Assembly: GCA_038259365.1 (NCBI GenBank)
Contig: JBBSOW010000021.1
Span: forward strand, 1-40,661
DNA: 40,661 nt
Direction: 5' to 3'
Source of the DNA: JBBSOW01 sp038259365
GTDB taxonomy: Bacteria; Actinomycetota; Actinomycetes; Propionibacteriales; Propionibacteriaceae
The translations under genes and the position numbers were made by a program. Under the pieces are notes generated by a model. That model was not told where the DNA came from. It ran no database searches and saw only the letters and a program-made list of their open reading frames with translations. How positions within the stretch are numbered: the first letter of the stretch is position 1; the number at the start of each line of letters is the position of its first letter. Below are positions 30,728-37,992 of the stretch, piece by piece.

Positions 30728-32116
30728 ATGACTGATCTGATGGATCGGGCGATCCCTGCCCCTACGGAGCTTCGGGAGGCCTACGATTCGGGGCTGACCC
30801 GCTCCCTGGCGTTTCGTCGGCAGCAGATCGAAGCCCTCGCCGCGATGGTGTCTGAGAACACCAACGCGCTGTGTGACGCCCTGCGCCAGGATCTGAGTAG
30901 ACACCCGATGGCCTCGCGAGCCACCGAGATCGCGCTCGTCACCGCCGAGATCGACGTCGCCTTGAAGCACCTGACGAGATGGCTGTCGCCGAAGTCGGTG
31001 GGGGTGCCACTTGTGTTGCAGCCGGCGAGGGCTCGCACGGAGCCGGAACCGCTCGGGGTGGTGTTGATCATCGCCCCATGGAACTACCCGGTGCAGCTCA
31101 GCCTGATACCGGTGTTGGGCGCGCTCGCGGCCGGGAACTGCGTCGTCCTCAAGCCCAGCGAAACCGCCGCCGCCACCTCGGCGTTGCTCGCACGATTGCT
31201 GACGCAATATCTCGACCCGCGAGTGCTCCGCGTCCTCGAGGGCGACGGCGAGTTCACCGTCGAACTGTTGAAGTCCCGCTTCGACCACATTCTTTACACG
31301 GGCAACAGCGAGTGTGCCAAGACGGTCATGCACGCCGCCGCCGAGCACCTCACGCCCGTCACGCTGACACTCGGCGGCAAGTCGCCGTGCTACGTCGACG
31401 CGTCAACCGATCTGGCCGTCGCCGCCCGACGGATAGTGTGGGGCCGCTTCATCAACGCTGGCCAGACCCGCGTCGCCCCCGATTACATCTTGGCCGCTCC
31501 GGACGTCTGCGAGGCCCTGGTGGTGCATCTGCAAGACGCCATCACCTGCGCCTACGGCCTCGATCCACAGCTCTCGGACAGCTACGAACGCCTGATCAAC
31601 CATCACCATTTCGATCGGGTGCGCTCCATGGTGACCGGCGACGTCCGCATCGGCGGCCAGTCCGATCCCGAGGATCGCTACATCGCCCCCACCGTGATCA
31701 TGGCCGACGAGGCCCACCCCGCCATGGCGGAGGAGATCTTCGGACCGATCTTGCCGATCATTGCGGTCTCCGACTACGAGGCCGCCATCGACTTCATCCG
31801 GGCCCGGCCCCGCCCAATGAGCCTGTACGTGTTCAGCGAGGTCATCCCCATCCGTAACGCCTTCGCCCAACGCACGAGTTCCGGCTCGATCTCCTACAAC
31901 GCGCCGCTGATCCAGCAGGCCGTGCCCGGGCTGCCGTTCGGGGGGGTTGGGGAGAGCGGGATGGGCCAGTACCACGGCGAACACTCCATCTCCACCTTCA
32001 GCCACAACAAGGCGGTTTTCTCCAAACCGTTGCATCCCGACACGATGAACCGGTTCTACGCCCCCTTCAGCACGAAACTGCGGCACTTCGTTCTCGACCT
32101 CGTGCTCGAACGGTGA
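30728..32116 (+). CDS. Aldehyde dehydrogenase homologue lacking both catalytic residues
   Basis: 462 residues with the full ALDH3-like fold and no frameshift: IIAPWNYPVQLSLIPVLGALAAGNCVVLKPSE, EEIFGPILPI, PFGGVGESGMGQYHGEHSISTFSHNKAV. But the general-base motif ELGGKSP reads TLGGKSP (Thr214, codon ACA at 31367), and the nucleophile motif GQTC reads GQTR (Arg248, codon CGC at 31469). The distance between the two sites, 34 residues, equals that in the intact paralogue at 21580 (Glu226/Cys260), so the alignment is sure. It cannot work as a normal dehydrogenase. The cofactor-binding residues and open frame are kept, which suggests a retained non-catalytic role, for example binding NAD(P)H or an aldehyde. 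It lies beside a convergent TetR gene. Confidence 0.9.
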   Translation: MTDLMDRAIPAPTELREAYDSGLTRSLAFRRQQIEALAAMVSENTNALCDALRQDLSRHPMASRATEIALVTAEIDVALKHLTRWLSPKSVGVPLVLQPARARTEPEPLGVVLIIAPWNYPVQLSLIPVLGALAAGNCVVLKPSETAAATSALLARLLTQYLDPRVLRVLEGDGEFTVELLKSRFDHILYTGNSECAKTVMHAAAEHLTPVTLTLGGKSPCYVDASTDLAVAARRIVWGRFINAGQTRVAPDYILAAPDVCEALVVHLQDAITCAYGLDPQLSDSYERLINHHHFDRVRSMVTGDVRIGGQSDPEDRYIAPTVIMADEAHPAMAEEIFGPILPIIAVSDYEAAIDFIRARPRPMSLYVFSEVIPIRNAFAQRTSSGSISYNAPLIQQAVPGLPFGGVGESGMGQYHGEHSISTFSHNKAVFSKPLHPDTMNRFYAPFSTKLRHFVLDLVLER

Positions 32117-32133
32117 ACATCGGGCGGCGAGGA

Positions 32134-32748
32134 TCAGCCGACGGGACCCCTCCTCGTGGCTAGACGCCCCTGCGTCGCGATGCCGAGGGCCAGGCCGTCG
32201 GCCGCTCGGTAGACCGCCTCGATGTCTCCCCCGCCGGCGAGACCCATGGCCAGGCCGTTGGCGATGAGGTTGGCCTGGTAGCTCAGATCCTCGATGCTCG
32301 CGTCCCACTCGTAGCCGTGCTCCTCAAACTGGGTGAGCGCGCGGGCCGAGAGCTCGAGGAATCGCCCGTTGACCAGCGACGTCAGGTACGTGAGCTCGGG
32401 GGTGCGATTGATCAGCAACCACAGCTCCAACATGAGCGAGGCGTGACCGGGTTCGGACGTCAGGCGGTCCAGGAAGAGCCGGAAGCCGGCCCGGACGGAT
32501 TCCAAGAGGTCGTCGTGGGCGGGCACCTGGGCGCTCAACTGGAAGGCGTCGATCCTCAGCACCTCGGCCAGAAGCTCGGCGATGAAGTCGTTGTAGGACT
32601 CGAAGGCGTAGTGGAAGCTCGCGAGTGGCATCCCGGCCTCGGCGCAGATAGCCCTCGTGGTGGCGGCGCTGAAGTTCTCTCGCGCGATCACCCTGAGCGA
32701 GGCCTCCACCAGCGCTCGGCGTCGCTCGCCTATCGGCATTCTCTTCAT
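32134..32748 (-). CDS. TetR-family regulator (BetI/RutR-like)
   Basis: About 204 residues. HTH: RRRALVEASLRVIARENFSAATTRAICAEAGMPLASFHYAF at residues about 9-49; the rest is a helical effector domain with ELWLLINRTPELTYL, a C-terminal pattern seen in BetI/YcdC-type regulators. I chose ATG 32748 (MKRMPIGERRR) because it puts the HTH at the usual distance, but ATGs at 32769 and 32772 add seven or eight residues and cannot be excluded; none has a good ribosome-binding site. Its stop is 17 bp from the convergent aldehyde dehydrogenase homologue, which may be its target, though it could act elsewhere. Confidence 0.87.
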   Translation of the reverse strand: MKRMPIGERRRALVEASLRVIARENFSAATTRAICAEAGMPLASFHYAFESYNDFIAELLAEVLRIDAFQLSAQVPAHDDLLESVRAGFRLFLDRLTSEPGHASLMLELWLLINRTPELTYLTSLVNGRFLELSARALTQFEEHGYEWDASIEDLSYQANLIANGLAMGLAGGGDIEAVYRAADGLALGIATQGRLATRRGPVG

Positions 32749-32774
32749 GGCACCCCCAGCTGCCCTCATCATCG

Positions 32775-32790
32775 TAGCCCCCCGGGGGTA
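32775..32790. promoter_or_regulatory. G/C palindrome upstream of the TetR gene
   Basis: TAGCCCCCCGGGGGTA holds a perfect CCCCC/GGGGG palindrome flanked by TA, about 30 bp upstream of the TetR start. It is a possible autoregulatory site, with weak evidence. Confidence 0.25.
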
Positions 32791-32863
32791 ATTCGGAATC
32801 GAGGGTGTTCCACCCGTCAAGGGTTCCGGGCCGATCTTGGCGCCCGAACGCCACGCTCGATGG

Positions 32864-33469
32864 TCACCCAACCCGCCGCGACGCGGCTCGATACTGGGAG
32901 ACCGAGGCCTCGCCCGCGATCCAAAACCGCAGCTTTGCCTCGGCGTTTCGGCTTACCCCAACGCGAGGACCACGCTCGATCCGGCTTGGCGCCTCACCCG
33001 CCTCGAGCACGAGAACGTCCGGTTCGTTCCGCTGGCCTTCCATCCCCTCGCCTCCCACCCGGATGGCTGCCCCGCCGTGAGACTTGGCGATCCCCAGAGC
33101 CCGAGCCAGGCAACCCGGCCCGCGGGCCAGCCGGACGTCGGGCACACCGCCGCGCCGGTCCCGCGCCAGCTCGACCCCACGCACGATCTCCCCCGCCCGC
33201 AGCAGCACCGCGCCCGCCGTCCCCTCCGGACAGCACACGATGTTCATGGCCCAGTGCATGCCGTAGCTGAAGTACACGTAGGCGGCTCCGGGTCGGCCGA
33301 ACATCACCTGGGTCCGCGGCGTCGGACCACGCCAGGCGTGCGAGGCCGGGTCCTCGGTTCCCTCGTAAGCCTCCACCTCGGTCAGCCGGACGGCGACGGG
33401 CCCCAGGCTCAACACCGAACCCAGCAGGCTGGGCGCGACCACTCGCGACGGTTGACTGAAATCGATCAC
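32864..33469 (-). CDS. mpg: 3-methyladenine DNA glycosylase, AAG/MPG family
   Basis: A 201-residue alkyl-adenine DNA glycosylase, removing methylated purines from DNA. Signature segments: LTEVEAYEGTEDPASHAWRGPTPRTQVMFGRPGAAYVYFSYGMHWAMNIVC, in which the Glu of VEAY is the catalytic acid and YGMH lies at the base pocket, then AVLLRAGEIVRG and the GPGCLARALGI helix. Length is normal for the bacterial form. It starts at GTG 33469, where CAGAGT ends 6 nt upstream on the minus strand. It is divergent from csoR, with 102 bp between starts, and followed on the same strand after 115 bp by the TetR gene. Confidence 0.95.
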   Translation of the reverse strand: MIDFSQPSRVVAPSLLGSVLSLGPVAVRLTEVEAYEGTEDPASHAWRGPTPRTQVMFGRPGAAYVYFSYGMHWAMNIVCCPEGTAGAVLLRAGEIVRGVELARDRRGGVPDVRLARGPGCLARALGIAKSHGGAAIRVGGEGMEGQRNEPDVLVLEAGEAPSRIERGPRVGVSRNAEAKLRFWIAGEASVSQYRAASRRVG

Positions 33470-33475
33470 GCCCCC

Positions 33476-33481
33476 ACTCTG
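33476..33481 (-). promoter_or_regulatory. mpg: -10-like box of mpg
   Basis: CAGAGT on the minus strand, 6 nt before GTG 33469. Confidence 0.35.
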
Positions 33482-33536
33482 CCCCCTGTTCTAGCAATGG
33501 GGCACCCGGCGCTGTGCTGGCCGACCTCGCGGTCCG

Positions 33537-33565
33537 TTGAACGTGATACCCAGTAGGGGTATGAT
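33537..33565 (+). promoter_or_regulatory. csoR: csoR promoter with embedded CsoR operator
   Basis: TTGAAC (33537-33542) and TATGAT (33560-33565) are 17 bp apart: the best -35/-10 pair in the window. Between them lies ATACCC-AGTAG-GGGTAT (33546-33562), a perfect inverted repeat of the G-tract type that CsoR proteins bind. TATGAT ends 6 nt before the csoR ATG, so the message is probably leaderless. Copper-free CsoR would cover the spacer and block the polymerase. Confidence 0.8.
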
Positions 33566-33571
33566 AAACGA

Positions 33572-33901
33572 ATGAAGGAGCCGGTTTCAGCCTCAGAGAT
33601 GGAGTCTGCCGTCGCGCAGCCTCCCGGATATTCGGCGGAGAAGTCCGCCCACCTCAAGCGTTTGCGCCGCATCGAGGGCCAAATCCGTGGCCTGCAGCGG
33701 ATGGTCACCGAGGACACCTACTGCATCGACGTGCTCACCCAGGTGTCGGCCGCCAACAGCGCCCTGAAGTCCTTCTCGCTGGAACTGCTGCACGAACACC
33801 TCGCGCATTGCGTGGTGCACGCCGCTCAACAGGGCGGTGACGAGGCCGAGGAGAAGGTGCGCGAGGCCTCCCAGGCCATCGCGCGCCTCGTCCGTTCCTG
33901 A
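33572..33901 (+). CDS. csoR: Copper-sensing repressor CsoR
   Basis: A 109-residue all-helical repressor of the CsoR/RcnR family. The copper ligands are exactly spaced: Cys51 (TYCIDVLTQV), His76 and Cys80 (HEHLAHC), a C-x24-H-x3-C pattern as in mycobacterial CsoR. The first helix KSAHLKRLRRIEGQIRGLQRMV supplies the basic DNA-contact surface. Cu(I) binding releases it from DNA and turns on the operon. It leads csoR-copZ-copA and its own promoter holds the operator. ATG 33572 is the only sensible start: 6 nt after the -10 box. Confidence 0.96.
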   Translation: MKEPVSASEMESAVAQPPGYSAEKSAHLKRLRRIEGQIRGLQRMVTEDTYCIDVLTQVSAANSALKSFSLELLHEHLAHCVVHAAQQGGDEAEEKVREASQAIARLVRS

Positions 33902-33928
33902 ATTTCCAACACCCTTAGGGAGAATCCG

Positions 33929-34141
33929 ATGCAGCAAACCTTTTCCGTCAACGGCATGACCTGCGAGCACTGCTCCAACGCGGTCACCGAAGAGGTCACC
34001 GCGATCGCGGGCGTGGGTTCGGTCAACGTCGATCTCGTCACCGGGGGCACCTCGATGGTCCGCGTCGACGCGGACCGTGAACTGGGCGACGCGGAGATCG
34101 CCGCCGCGCTCGATGAGGCCGGCGAGTACACCCTCGCCTGA
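33929..34141 (+). CDS. copZ: Copper chaperone CopZ (heavy-metal-associated domain)
   Basis: A 70-residue single HMA domain. The metal loop is GMTCEHCSNAV, with Cys12 and Cys15. It binds Cu(I) and hands it to the ATPase CopA or the sensor CsoR. GGGAGA about 5 nt before ATG 33929 is a good ribosome-binding site, unlike the leaderless first gene. It follows csoR by 27 bp and precedes copA by 42 bp. It ends with EAGEYTLA, close to the usual family end. Confidence 0.95.
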   Translation: MQQTFSVNGMTCEHCSNAVTEEVTAIAGVGSVNVDLVTGGTSMVRVDADRELGDAEIAAALDEAGEYTLA

Positions 34142-34183
34142 GCCGCCTCCACACCGAACCCCTCGTGCAAGGAAGTCCTCGCC

Positions 34184-36421
34184 ATGTCTAGCCCGGCTCG
34201 AACCGGATCCCCCGCCGAACTCGACCTCGAGATCGGTGGCATGACCTGCGCCTCCTGCGCCGCCAGGATCGAGAAGAAACTCAACAAGCTCGAGGGCGTG
34301 GACGCCGCGGTCAACTACGCCACCGAGAAGGCCCACGTCAGCTTTCCCCAAACCGTCTCCGCCCAAGAGCTCATCGACATCGTCACCAAGACCGGATACA
34401 GCGCCCAGGTGCCCGAACCGGTGGAGTCGACCGAATCCGGCACCCACGACGTCGCCTTGCGGCGACTGATCGTCTCGGCGATCTTGAGCGTCCCGGTGAT
34501 CGTCATCTCCATGGCCCCGCCCCTGCAGTTTGCGTACTGGCAGTGGGTGTTGCTGGCGCTGACGATCCCCGTCGTGACCTACGGGGGTTGGTCCTTCCAC
34601 CGGGCGGCCTGGCAGAACCTCCGCCACGGCGCCACCACCATGGACACGTTGATCTCGGTCGGCACGCTGGCCGCCTTCGGCTGGTCGGTCTACGCGCTGA
34701 TCTTCGGCACGGCCGGGATGATCGGCATGAAGCACGCCTTCGAGTTCAGCATCGCGCGCAGCGACGGCGCCGGCAACATCTATCTCGAGGCCGCCGCCGG
34801 CGTGACGACGTTCCTGCTGGCCGGCCGCTACTTCGAGGCGCGAGCGAAGCGACGCAGCGGCGACGCGTTGCGCCGGTTGTTGGAGCTGGGGGCCAAAGAG
34901 GTGACGGTCCTCCACGACGGCGCCGAGGTCCGCGTGCCAGTGGAACAGCTCCGCGTCGGCACGCGCTTCCTCGTCAGGCCCGGCGAGAAGGTGGCCACCG
35001 ACGGCCGCGTCGAGGCGGGCAGTTCGGCCGTCGACGCCTCGCTGGTGACCGGAGAGTCGGTGCCGGTCGAGGTGAGCGCCGGGGACGACATCATCGGCGG
35101 CACCATCAACGCCGGCGGCCAGCTGAGCGTCGAGGCCACCCGCGTGGGCTCGGACACCCAGCTGGCCCAGATGGCCAAGCTCGTCGAACAGGCCCAGACC
35201 GGCAAGGCCGAGGTCCAGCGGCTGGCCGACAGGATCTCCGGCGTCTTCGTGCCGATCGTGATCGCCCTCGCCGTCGCCACCTTCGCGGTCTGGGTGATCC
35301 TCACCGGTGAGGCGAACGCCGCCTTCACCGCCGCCGTCTCGGTGCTGATCATCGCCTGCCCGTGCGCGCTCGGGCTGGCCACCCCGACCGCCCTCATGGT
35401 CGGCACGGGACGCGGGGCCAAGCTCGGCATCGTCATCAAGGGCCCCGAGATCTTGGAGAACACCCGCCGCATCGACACCATCGTGCTCGATAAGACCGGC
35501 ACCGTGACCACCGGCGAGATGACCCTCGCCACATTGGTGAGCGCCGCACCTGGACGCGAGGATGACGTGCTGCGCCTGGCCGGCGCCGTCGAGTCCGGCT
35601 CGAATCACCCCATCGCCCAGGCGATCGCGGCCGCGGCCACCCAGCGGATGGGGGCGCTGCCGTCCACCACCAACGCCCAGAGCCACGACGGGCTCGGCAT
35701 GAGCGCCGACGTCGACTGCCACCAAGGAGCGCCGCTCACCGTGTGGATCGGCCGGGAGAGGCTGCTGGCCGAACGGGGTCTGCAGATCGACGACGCCCTG
35801 ATCGAGCGCTTCGATCGCGTTGTCGACGCGGGCGAGACCGCCGTCTTCGTCGGCTGGGACGGACAGGCCCGCGGCGTCGTGGGCGTGCAGGACTCGGTGA
35901 AGGACACCTCGGCCGAGGCGATCGCCAAGTTCGGTGCGCTCGGGCTGAACCCCATCCTGCTGACCGGCGACAACGAGCGCGTGGCGCGGCGCGTCGCGGG
36001 GGAACTCGGTATCCCGGAGGTCCTCGCTGAGGTCATGCCGCAGGACAAGGTGGCCAAGGTCAAAGAACTGCAGGCCTCGGGTCGCACCGTTGCCATGGTG
36101 GGCGACGGGGTGAACGACGCCGCCGCGCTCGTCCAGGCCGATCTCGGGATCGCCATGGGTACGGGCTCCGACGTCGCCATCGCCGCCAGCGACCTCACCC
36201 TGATGCGAGGGGATCTCCGGCTGGCCGCGGACGCCATTCGGTTGAGCCGCCGGACCCTGGCCGTGATCAAGGGCAACCTGTTCTGGGCACTCGCCTACAA
36301 CGTGGCCGCCCTGCCGCTCGCCGCTTTGGGCCTGCTGAACCCGATGATCGCCGGCGCCGCCATGGCGCTGTCCTCGGTGTTCGTGGTCTCCAACAGCCTG
36401 CGGCTGAACCGCTTCCGCTGA
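34184..36421 (+). CDS. copA: Cu(I)-exporting P1B-type ATPase CopA
   Basis: A 745-residue copper pump in the cell membrane. One N-terminal HMA domain has Cys22 and Cys25 (GGMTCASCAARIEKKL). The transmembrane metal site is Cys392-Pro-Cys394 in IIACPCALGLATPTALMVG, typical of Cu(I) pumps. The phosphorylated residue is Asp436 in LDKTGTVTTG; the nucleotide-binding His is in SNHPIAQAI, and GDGVNDAAAL completes the hinge. The C-terminal YN...MSS helix residues (AYNVAALPL, AAMALSSVFVVSNSLRL) complete the copper path. Start ATG 34184 has AAGGAAG upstream at about 10 nt. It is co-regulated with csoR and copZ. Confidence 0.96.
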   Translation: MSSPARTGSPAELDLEIGGMTCASCAARIEKKLNKLEGVDAAVNYATEKAHVSFPQTVSAQELIDIVTKTGYSAQVPEPVESTESGTHDVALRRLIVSAILSVPVIVISMAPPLQFAYWQWVLLALTIPVVTYGGWSFHRAAWQNLRHGATTMDTLISVGTLAAFGWSVYALIFGTAGMIGMKHAFEFSIARSDGAGNIYLEAAAGVTTFLLAGRYFEARAKRRSGDALRRLLELGAKEVTVLHDGAEVRVPVEQLRVGTRFLVRPGEKVATDGRVEAGSSAVDASLVTGESVPVEVSAGDDIIGGTINAGGQLSVEATRVGSDTQLAQMAKLVEQAQTGKAEVQRLADRISGVFVPIVIALAVATFAVWVILTGEANAAFTAAVSVLIIACPCALGLATPTALMVGTGRGAKLGIVIKGPEILENTRRIDTIVLDKTGTVTTGEMTLATLVSAAPGREDDVLRLAGAVESGSNHPIAQAIAAAATQRMGALPSTTNAQSHDGLGMSADVDCHQGAPLTVWIGRERLLAERGLQIDDALIERFDRVVDAGETAVFVGWDGQARGVVGVQDSVKDTSAEAIAKFGALGLNPILLTGDNERVARRVAGELGIPEVLAEVMPQDKVAKVKELQASGRTVAMVGDGVNDAAALVQADLGIAMGTGSDVAIAASDLTLMRGDLRLAADAIRLSRRTLAVIKGNLFWALAYNVAALPLAALGLLNPMIAGAAMALSSVFVVSNSLRLNRFR

Positions 36422-36450
36422 ACTGGCCCACCGAAAGTGCCCGTCCGCGG

Positions 36451-36479
36451 CACGCCGAGCCCGTGGAGAGCTCGGCGTG
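36451..36479 (+). terminator. Hairpin after copA
   Basis: CACGCCGAGC and GCTCGGCGTG form a perfect 10-bp stem with a 9-nt loop, 30 nt after the copA stop. No T-run follows, as is common for actinobacterial terminators. Confidence 0.6.
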
Positions 36480-36539
36480 GCGCTCGGGAGCAGTTTGCGC
36501 AGGTGACATGCCGGGCTAGGCAGGACCGGCGGTGGATGG

Positions 36540-36545
36540 AAGAAT
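36540..36545 (+). promoter_or_regulatory. -10-like box of the aminotransferase gene
   Basis: AAGAAT ends 7 nt before ATG 36553; the following bases match the LLM gene's start region (11011-11023). Confidence 0.35.
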
Positions 36546-36552
36546 CGAGTTC

Positions 36553-37740
36553 ATGAGCCTGCTGTCCAGTGTCGAACGTGCCCCCCGCGATCCCATCCTC
36601 GGCCTCACCGAGGCCTTCAACGCCGATCCGAACCCCGACAAGGTGAACCTCGGCGTGGGCGTCTACAAGGACGAGGCGGGCAAGATCCCGCTGCTGGATT
36701 GCGTGCGCCGGGCCGATCGCCTGCTCACCGATTCGGCCAAGCCCTACGGCTACCTGCCCATCGACGGCCTCAAGAGCTACGACGATGCCGTCGCCGAGCT
36801 GGTCTTCGGCGATTCGGTGCCTCGCGATCGGGTGGCGGTGGTCCAGGGACTCGGTGGAACGGGCAGCCTCAAGGTGGCCGGGGACTTTCTACGCACCCTC
36901 AACCCGGACGCCAAGCTGCTGATCAGCGACCCGAGCTGGGAGAACCACCAGGCGGTCTTCACCCGCCAAGGCTTCGAGGTCTCCTCCTACCCCTACTACG
37001 ACGCCGACTCCCTCAGCATCGACATCGACGGCATGCTCGCCGCCCTGTCGGCCGCCGATTCCGGCACCGTCGTGGTCCTGCACGCCTGTTGTCACAACCC
37101 CACCGGTTACGACCTGACGCCCGAGCAGTGGCAGCGGGTGCTGGCCGTGGTCACCGAAGGCGGCCTGGTGCCGATCCTCGACATGGCCTACCAGGGCTTC
37201 GCCACCGACCTCGAGACCGACGTCGCGGCCGTGCGCGAGTTCGCCAGGGCCGGCGTCACCTCGTTCGTCACCACCTCGTTCTCAAAGACCTTCAGCCTCT
37301 ACGGCGAGCGGATCGGCGCGCTCAGCGTGGTCTGCGCCGACGCCGACGAGGCCGCCCGGGTGCTCAGCCAGCTGAAGATCCTCGTGCGCACCAACTACTC
37401 GAACCCGCCCACCCACGGCGCCACCATCGTGTCCACCGTGCTGAGCGATCCCGAGCTGCGCACCCTGTGGGAGGGCGAGCTGGCGGGCATGCGAGATCGC
37501 GTCAAGACCATGCGGACGAGCCTGCGCGAGGGCATGGAGAACGCCAAGCCCGACGGCGACTTCTCCTACATCACCGAGCAGAACGGCATGTTCTCCTACT
37601 CCGGTCTCAGCAAGGAACAGATGACCCGGCTGCGCGACGAGTTCGGCGTCTACGGCCTGGATTCGGGCCGGATCTGCGTCGCGGCGCTCAACCAGGACAA
37701 CCTGGCGAAGGTCGTCACTTCCATCGCCGCGGTCCTCTAA
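36553..37740 (+). CDS. Class I aspartate/aromatic amino acid aminotransferase
   Basis: A 395-residue PLP enzyme of the AspC/TyrB branch. Segments: DPILGLTEAFNADPNPDKVNLGVGVYKDEAG at the start, YLPIDGLKSYDDAVAELVFG, HACCHNPTGYDLTPEQW, PLP lysine Lys245 in TTSFSKTFSLYGERIGALS, and the C-terminal NGMFSYSGLSKEQMTRLRDEFGVYGLDSGRICVAALN. It exchanges the amino group between aspartate or aromatic acids and 2-oxoglutarate; sequence does not settle which is preferred. ATG 36553 matches the family N-terminus; an in-frame ATG at 36532 would add seven residues. It stands alone between two hairpins. Confidence 0.94.
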   Translation: MSLLSSVERAPRDPILGLTEAFNADPNPDKVNLGVGVYKDEAGKIPLLDCVRRADRLLTDSAKPYGYLPIDGLKSYDDAVAELVFGDSVPRDRVAVVQGLGGTGSLKVAGDFLRTLNPDAKLLISDPSWENHQAVFTRQGFEVSSYPYYDADSLSIDIDGMLAALSAADSGTVVVLHACCHNPTGYDLTPEQWQRVLAVVTEGGLVPILDMAYQGFATDLETDVAAVREFARAGVTSFVTTSFSKTFSLYGERIGALSVVCADADEAARVLSQLKILVRTNYSNPPTHGATIVSTVLSDPELRTLWEGELAGMRDRVKTMRTSLREGMENAKPDGDFSYITEQNGMFSYSGLSKEQMTRLRDEFGVYGLDSGRICVAALNQDNLAKVVTSIAAVL

Positions 37741-37750
37741 ACCCGGCAAC

Positions 37751-37765
37751 GGGCGGGAACCGCCC
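37751..37765 (+). terminator. Short GC hairpin after the aminotransferase gene
   Basis: GGGCGG-GAA-CCGCCC, a 6-bp perfect stem 10 nt after the stop, with no T-run. Confidence 0.4.
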
Positions 37766-37798
37766 CCTCCGGTAGAAATCGCGCTGGAGCGTGCCATC

Positions 37799-37855
37799 CG
37801 CCAAGCCCGTCGCGAAGGCTTGGCGAACACCCGCCAGCAACGGCTGGCTTACACT
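37799..37855 (+). promoter_or_regulatory. Two inverted repeats and a -10-like box before the amidohydrolase operon
   Basis: CGCCAAGCC and GGCTTGGCG (37799-37807, 37817-37825) form a perfect 9-bp inverted repeat. GCCAGC and GCTGGC (37833-37838, 37843-37848) form a second one. TACACT follows at 37850-37855. This looks like a regulated promoter with one or two operators and a leader of about 130 nt, but no regulator gene lies beside it. Confidence 0.45.
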
Positions 37856-37992
37856 AGGCACCACCGCCAGGATCAATCCCACCCAGAAGGCCCGAGGGTG
37901 GTCGGATCCCAAGCCTCAACCGCGACAAAGACGCCGAAACACTCCACTGAACCGCAACCGTCATCAACGACCACATCTACGGAGAAGACCGC

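Noticed and set aside
33593..35725. 710-codon minus-strand frame antisense to csoR-copZ-copA
   Set aside because: His/Gly/Asp-rich antisense shadow of the copper operon.
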